Positions 60,636 through 64,000 of a stretch of DNA of 64,000 bases are shown in pieces. Each line of letters opens with the position of its first letter. Within the stretch, counting starts at the first letter, position 1. The notes under the pieces are model-generated. The model was not told the origin of the DNA and ran no database searches. It saw nothing but the letters and a program-made list of their open reading frames with translations. A program made the position numbers and the translations under genes. Source of the stretch: Sphingosinicella sp942492965 (lineage in GTDB: Bacteria > Pseudomonadota > Alphaproteobacteria > Sphingomonadales > Sphingomonadaceae). The stretch lies in contig OW818656.1 of NCBI GenBank assembly GCA_942492965.1, forward strand, positions 1,302,001 to 1,366,000. Reading direction: 5' to 3'.

Positions 60636-61292
60636 GTGCTCGTCCTGTCTGGAATCGCCATCATCGTGCTCGGCTTCATGGCCCGGCTCAATCCGCTGCT
60701 GGTCGTGACGATCGCGGCGCTCGCGACGGGCATCGCCACCGGTCTCGATCCGGTCGCTGTGGTTTCCGCGTTCGGCAAGGCGTTCAACGACAATCGCTAT
60801 GTAAGCGTGGTGTGGATCGTGCTGCCAGTCATCGGCCTGCTTGAGCGCTACGGACTGCAGCAACGCGCGCGGACGCTGATCGCTGGCCTGAAGGGCGCGA
60901 CCGTGGGCCGACTGCTGATCATCTATCTGATCGTCCGCCAGATCGCCGCGGCGCTCGGCCTCACCTCGATCGCCGGGCACGCGCAGACCGTGCGGCCGCT
61001 CGTGGCGCCGATGGCGGAGGCGGCGGCCGAAGCGCAGGGCGCGGGCGACGCGGAGACGCGCGAGGAGGTAAAGGCGATGGCAGCGGCGACCGACAATGTC
61101 GGGCTGTTTTTCGGCGAGGACATCTTCATCGCGATCGCCTCGATCCTGCTCATCAAGGGCACGTTCGAAACCTACGGCATCATCCTCGCGCCGCTCGAAC
61201 TCTCGGTCTGGGCGATCCCGACCGCGATCGCGGCGCTCCTCATCCACGGTGCGCGGCTGATGCTGCTCGACCGGCGATTGGGCGCGCGATGA
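60636..61292 (+). CDS. DUF969 membrane protein
   Basis: A 218-residue protein with about six helices. The DUF969 pattern is visible in LLVVTIAALATGIATGLDPV, AFNDNRYVSVVWIVLPVIGL, GRLLIIYLIVRQIAAALGLT and DNVGLFFGEDIFIAIASILL. DUF969 and DUF979 occur as a pair and are thought to form a two-part permease; the substrate is unproven. GTG start, since no ATG fits. The stop overlaps the DUF979 start (ATGA). Confidence 0.9.
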   Translation: MLVLSGIAIIVLGFMARLNPLLVVTIAALATGIATGLDPVAVVSAFGKAFNDNRYVSVVWIVLPVIGLLERYGLQQRARTLIAGLKGATVGRLLIIYLIVRQIAAALGLTSIAGHAQTVRPLVAPMAEAAAEAQGAGDAETREEVKAMAAATDNVGLFFGEDIFIAIASILLIKGTFETYGIILAPLELSVWAIPTAIAALLIHGARLMLLDRRLGAR

Positions 61293-62242
61293 TCGGGCTT
61301 CCCGCGCTCTACACGTTCGCCGGGCTGGTGTTCGGCGCGTTCGCGCTCGGCAGCCTGCGCGACCGCAGCAATGCCAGGCGGCTGGGGAACGCGGCATTCT
61401 GGGGCCTGCTGTCGCTGAGCTTCCTTGCCGGCGACCGGATCGGCGATCTCGGCAACGGCGTACTGGTGCTCGGCCTCGTCGCACTCGCGGGCGCAGGCGC
61501 GCTCGGCAGCGGTTCGGCGAAGACGACGAGCCCGGAAGAACGGACGGCGCTTTCGGCGCGGCTCGGCAACCGGCTGTTCCTTCCTGCGCTCGTCATTCCG
61601 GTCACGGCGCTCGTCGGCACCGCAGCGTTCAAGGCGATCAGCGTGGGCGGCGAACCGCTGTTCGACCCGAAACAGGTGACGCTGCTGTCGCTCGGCATCG
61701 GCGTCGTGCTCGCGCTTGCCGTGTCGATGCTCTGGCTGAGGCCACCGCTGCGCGCGCCGCTGGAGGAAGGACGGCGCCTGATCGATTCGGTGGGCTGGGC
61801 CGCCGTGCTGCCGCAGATGCTCGCCGCGCTCGGCGCGGTATTCGCGCTGGCGGGCGTCGGTGAGGTGGTGGGCGATATCGCGGGCGCGCTGATCCCGGAC
61901 GGCAGCCGGTTTGCGGCGGTCGCGGTGTTTGCGCTCGGGATGGCCGGCTTCACAATGATCATGGGGAACGCCTTCGCCGCCTTCCCCGTGATGGCGGCGG
62001 CGATCGGCGTGCCGGTGCTGATCCACGGCATGGGCGGCAACCCCGCGGTGATCGGCGCGGTGGGGATGCTCGCGGGCTTCTGCGGCACGCTGATGACGCC
62101 GATGGCGGCGAACTTCAACATCGTGCCCGCCGCGCTTCTGGAACTCAAAAACCGGAACGGCGTGATCCGCGCGCAGATCGCGACGGCGCTGCCGCTGCTC
62201 GCGGTGAACCTCGTCATCATCTATATCTTCGCGTTCCGATGA
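61289..62242 (+). CDS. DUF979 membrane protein
   Basis: A 317-residue protein with nine or ten helices. The DUF979 features are FAGLVFGAFALGSLRDRSNA near the start, and later GMAGFTMIMGNAFAAFPVMA with GMLAGFCGTLMTPMAANFNI. Together with DUF969 it is expected to form a permease, by genome context; in Gram-positives the pair sits beside pyroglutamate-peptidase genes. It shares ATGA overlaps with both neighbours. Confidence 0.9.
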   Translation: MIGLPALYTFAGLVFGAFALGSLRDRSNARRLGNAAFWGLLSLSFLAGDRIGDLGNGVLVLGLVALAGAGALGSGSAKTTSPEERTALSARLGNRLFLPALVIPVTALVGTAAFKAISVGGEPLFDPKQVTLLSLGIGVVLALAVSMLWLRPPLRAPLEEGRRLIDSVGWAAVLPQMLAALGAVFALAGVGEVVGDIAGALIPDGSRFAAVAVFALGMAGFTMIMGNAFAAFPVMAAAIGVPVLIHGMGGNPAVIGAVGMLAGFCGTLMTPMAANFNIVPAALLELKNRNGVIRAQIATALPLLAVNLVIIYIFAFR

Positions 62243-63207
62243 GTCTTGACCCTCCTCTCGCCGCCCGCTTCGCGCGCATCGCGCTTGGCCACGTGGGGCA
62301 GGAGTATCCGAACAAGATGGACCATGTGCTGGACGGCCCTGCCGACGCGCTGGGGCCGCGCGCGCTGCATCCGATCTTCTACGGCAGCTACGACTGGCAT
62401 AGCTGCGTGCACAGCTGGTGGCTGCTGCTGACGATCCGGCGGCTGTTCCCCGATCTGCCGGAGAGCCGCGAGATCGCCGCGCGGGCGGACGCGGTGCTGA
62501 CAGCGGCGAACGTCGCGGGTGAGATCGCGTATCTTGAGCGGCCCTCGTCAGCGGGCTTCGAACGGCCGTACGGCTGGGCGTGGCTGTTCGCGCTGCACGG
62601 CGAGGCCGCGCGCCATGCGGACAAGAGCTGGGGCGCGGCGCTGGCGCCGCTCGCCGAGGCGTTCGCATCGCGTTTCAAGAGCTACTTCCCGAAGCAGCTC
62701 TACCCGATCCGCAGCGGCGCGCACGCGAACACGGCGTTTGCCTTCATCCTTTCGCTGGACTGGGCGGACACGCACGACGCGGCGATGGCGGCGCTGATCC
62801 GTGAGCGGGCGGAGACCTATTTCGGGGCGGATCGCGATTGCCCGGCGTGGGAGCCGGGCGGAGACGAATTCCTCTCTTCGACGATGACCGAGGCGATGTG
62901 CATGAAACGCGCGCTCCCCGGCGAGGCGTTTGAACGCTGGCTCGCGGCTTTCCTGCCGCGCCTTGGCAAGGGCGAACCGGCGACGCTGCTCCGCCCCGCC
63001 GCCGTGATCGACCGCAGCGACGGAAAGCTCGTCCACCTCGACGGCTTCAACTTCACGCGCGCGTGGGGCTGGCGCGAGCTCGGCGATGCCGACGCGGCGG
63101 CGCGGCACCTCGCCGCGAGCCTGCCGCACATTGAAGACGACTATATGGGCTCCCACTGGCTGTGCAGCTTCGCGCTGCTCGCCCTGCACCCGGAAGGACG
63201 GACATGA
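62239..63207 (+). CDS. DUF2891 protein
   Basis: A 322-residue protein of DUF2891. Typical features are QEYPNKMDHVLDGPADALGP, HPIFYGSYDWHSCVHSWWLL, RPYGWAWLFALHGEAARHAD, WEPGGDEFLSSTMTEAMCMK and a His/Trp-rich end (IEDDYMGSHWLCSFALLALH). The repeated helical hairpins suggest an alpha/alpha toroid, as in glycoside or lyase folds, with conserved Asp/His/Glu residues, so an enzyme is likely. No reaction is known. It is coupled to DUF979 and to the isomerase gene by overlaps. Confidence 0.88.
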   Translation: MSLDPPLAARFARIALGHVGQEYPNKMDHVLDGPADALGPRALHPIFYGSYDWHSCVHSWWLLLTIRRLFPDLPESREIAARADAVLTAANVAGEIAYLERPSSAGFERPYGWAWLFALHGEAARHADKSWGAALAPLAEAFASRFKSYFPKQLYPIRSGAHANTAFAFILSLDWADTHDAAMAALIRERAETYFGADRDCPAWEPGGDEFLSSTMTEAMCMKRALPGEAFERWLAAFLPRLGKGEPATLLRPAAVIDRSDGKLVHLDGFNFTRAWGWRELGDADAAARHLAASLPHIEDDYMGSHWLCSFALLALHPEGRT

Positions 63208-64000
63208 AGGCCTTTATCCCCCTCGCCTGCCTGCTCGCAGGCTTCGCGCCGCTCTCGTCGCAGGGGGTAATCGACGCCTCTCGGCCCGACGAATGGCGGC
63301 AGCTTGTCCCCGAGAACACGCTCTACATGGACGCGGGCGGGAGCACGGTGGTGTTCGAGCTTGCGCCAGACCTTGCGCCGAACACTGTCCGCAATATCCG
63401 AACGCTGGTGCGCGAAGGCTATTTCAACGGGCTCAGTATCAACCGCGTGCAGGACAACTACGTCGTGCAGTGGGGTGATCCGGATGCGGAAGACCCCGCG
63501 AAGATGCGCAAACAAGGTATCCCTGCCACGCTTGCACCTGAATTCGGCATCCCGGCGGCGGGCACAGCCTTCACGCCGATCCCCGGCCCGGACGGGTTCG
63601 GTGAGCCCGGATTCGTGAACGGCTTTGCTGCGACGCGCAAGGACGGCGCGGTCTGGGCGACGCACTGCTACGGCGCGCTCGGCGTCGGGCGTGCGGAAGC
63701 TGCGGACAGCGGCAACGGCAGCGAGCTTTATGTCGTGATCGGCCATGGCCCTCGCCACCTCGACCGCAATGTGACGATCGTCGGTCGCGTGATTTCGGGC
63801 GTCGAGACGCTTTCCAGCTTGAAGCGCGGAAGCGGAGCACTCGGCTTTTATGAAACGGCGGCCGAGCGCGTGCCCATCACGCGCATCCGATTGGGCAGCG
63901 ACGTGCCCGCGGGCGAGCGCCTCCCCATCGAGATCATGCGCACCGACAGCGCTTCGTTCGCGCGCTATGCGGACGCCCGCGCGCACCGCACGCGCGATGG
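63204..64000 (+). CDS. Exported peptidylprolyl isomerase, cyclophilin type (partial)
   Basis: The frame starts ATG 63204, overlapping the DUF2891 stop (ATGA), and runs past the window edge (265 codons visible). A signal peptide (MKAFIPLACLLAGFAPLSSQ) is followed by a cyclophilin-like core: GGSTVVFELAPDLAPNTVRN, then IRTLVREGYFNGLSINRVQD and NYVVQWGDPD, and SELYVVIGHGPRHLDRNVTI with VGRVISGVETLSSLK. It would fold exported proteins by proline isomerisation. The C-terminus lies outside. Coupling to DUF969/979/2891 is notable. Confidence 0.88.
   Translation, partial: MKAFIPLACLLAGFAPLSSQGVIDASRPDEWRQLVPENTLYMDAGGSTVVFELAPDLAPNTVRNIRTLVREGYFNGLSINRVQDNYVVQWGDPDAEDPAKMRKQGIPATLAPEFGIPAAGTAFTPIPGPDGFGEPGFVNGFAATRKDGAVWATHCYGALGVGRAEAADSGNGSELYVVIGHGPRHLDRNVTIVGRVISGVETLSSLKRGSGALGFYETAAERVPITRIRLGSDVPAGERLPIEIMRTDSASFARYADARAHRTRD

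Overview
The window reads as chromosomal DNA of a high-GC alphaproteobacterium, most likely a member of the Sphingomonadales. The pointers are a TonB-dependent receptor, several PEP-CTERM secreted proteins, a system I cytochrome c maturation set, two DUF465/YdcH proteins, an Flp-type pilin, and dense operons joined by ATGA stop/start overlaps. This placement is inferred from gene content; no rRNA is present to confirm it. I saw no insertion sequence, integrase, phage block or CRISPR array.

Layout. 1-5.4 kb: end of a TetR-like regulator, an Lrp regulator, a serine hydrolase, a DUF2292 peptide and a TonB-dependent receptor, then a TPR protein and two divergent DUF465 proteins. 5.5-11.3 kb: minus-strand cytochrome c maturation cluster ccmC-ccmD-ccmE, a diacylglycerol-kinase-like gene, then ccmF-ccmG-ccmH-ccmI-like; ccmAB lie apart at 29.7-30.9 kb. 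11.4-22.7 kb: an M3 peptidase, a PEP-CTERM protein, an RhlE-type helicase, membrane proteins, a gene behind a Fur-box-like site, a Flp pilin, a GST, and a TetR regulator divergent from an exported amidohydrolase with two matching operators. 22.7-25.7 kb: a less GC-rich membrane protein, then a phosphate unit: a Pit transporter behind a Nudix-DUF47 fusion, preceded by a good PHO box. 25.7-32 kb: an ArsR/SRPBCC pair, a CHRD protein, a YghU-type GST, a VIT transporter, a cytochrome b561, a YegP protein, ccmAB and a second PEP-CTERM protein. 32-37.7 kb: a DUF2961/GH172 protein, an S9 peptidase, several small unknown proteins and a cold-shock protein. 38-39.8 kb: a compositionally different two-gene unit with a HipA-like kinase. 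40-48.5 kb: aconitase, a HAD phosphatase, a Cys/Met-type PLP enzyme, a 26-residue mini-gene with its own terminator, a CHASE2-EAL protein and an HWE histidine kinase. 48.6-52.8 kb: rpmI-rplT-pheS-pheT. 52.9-64 kb: LysE exporter, Ogt, AsmA, HisN-like phosphatase, GST, a fibro-slime PEP-CTERM protein, a DUF3830 protein, tRNA-Pro(CGG), a ferredoxin-NADP reductase, and an overlapping DUF969-DUF979-DUF2891-peptidylprolyl isomerase operon cut by the window end.

How the parts connect. All eight core Ccm proteins (A-H) plus a CcmI-like protein are present, so the cell should make c-type cytochromes. All three PEP-CTERM genes carry sigma-54-like promoters, pointing to one shared RpoN-dependent regulon whose regulator and exosortase are outside the window. 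The phosphate unit joins a diphosphate hydrolase domain, a PhoU-like domain and a low-affinity phosphate transporter under a PhoB-type box; I consider it the most interesting regulatory arrangement here. The HipA-like kinase pair and the 26-residue mini-gene are the best candidates for undescribed functions.
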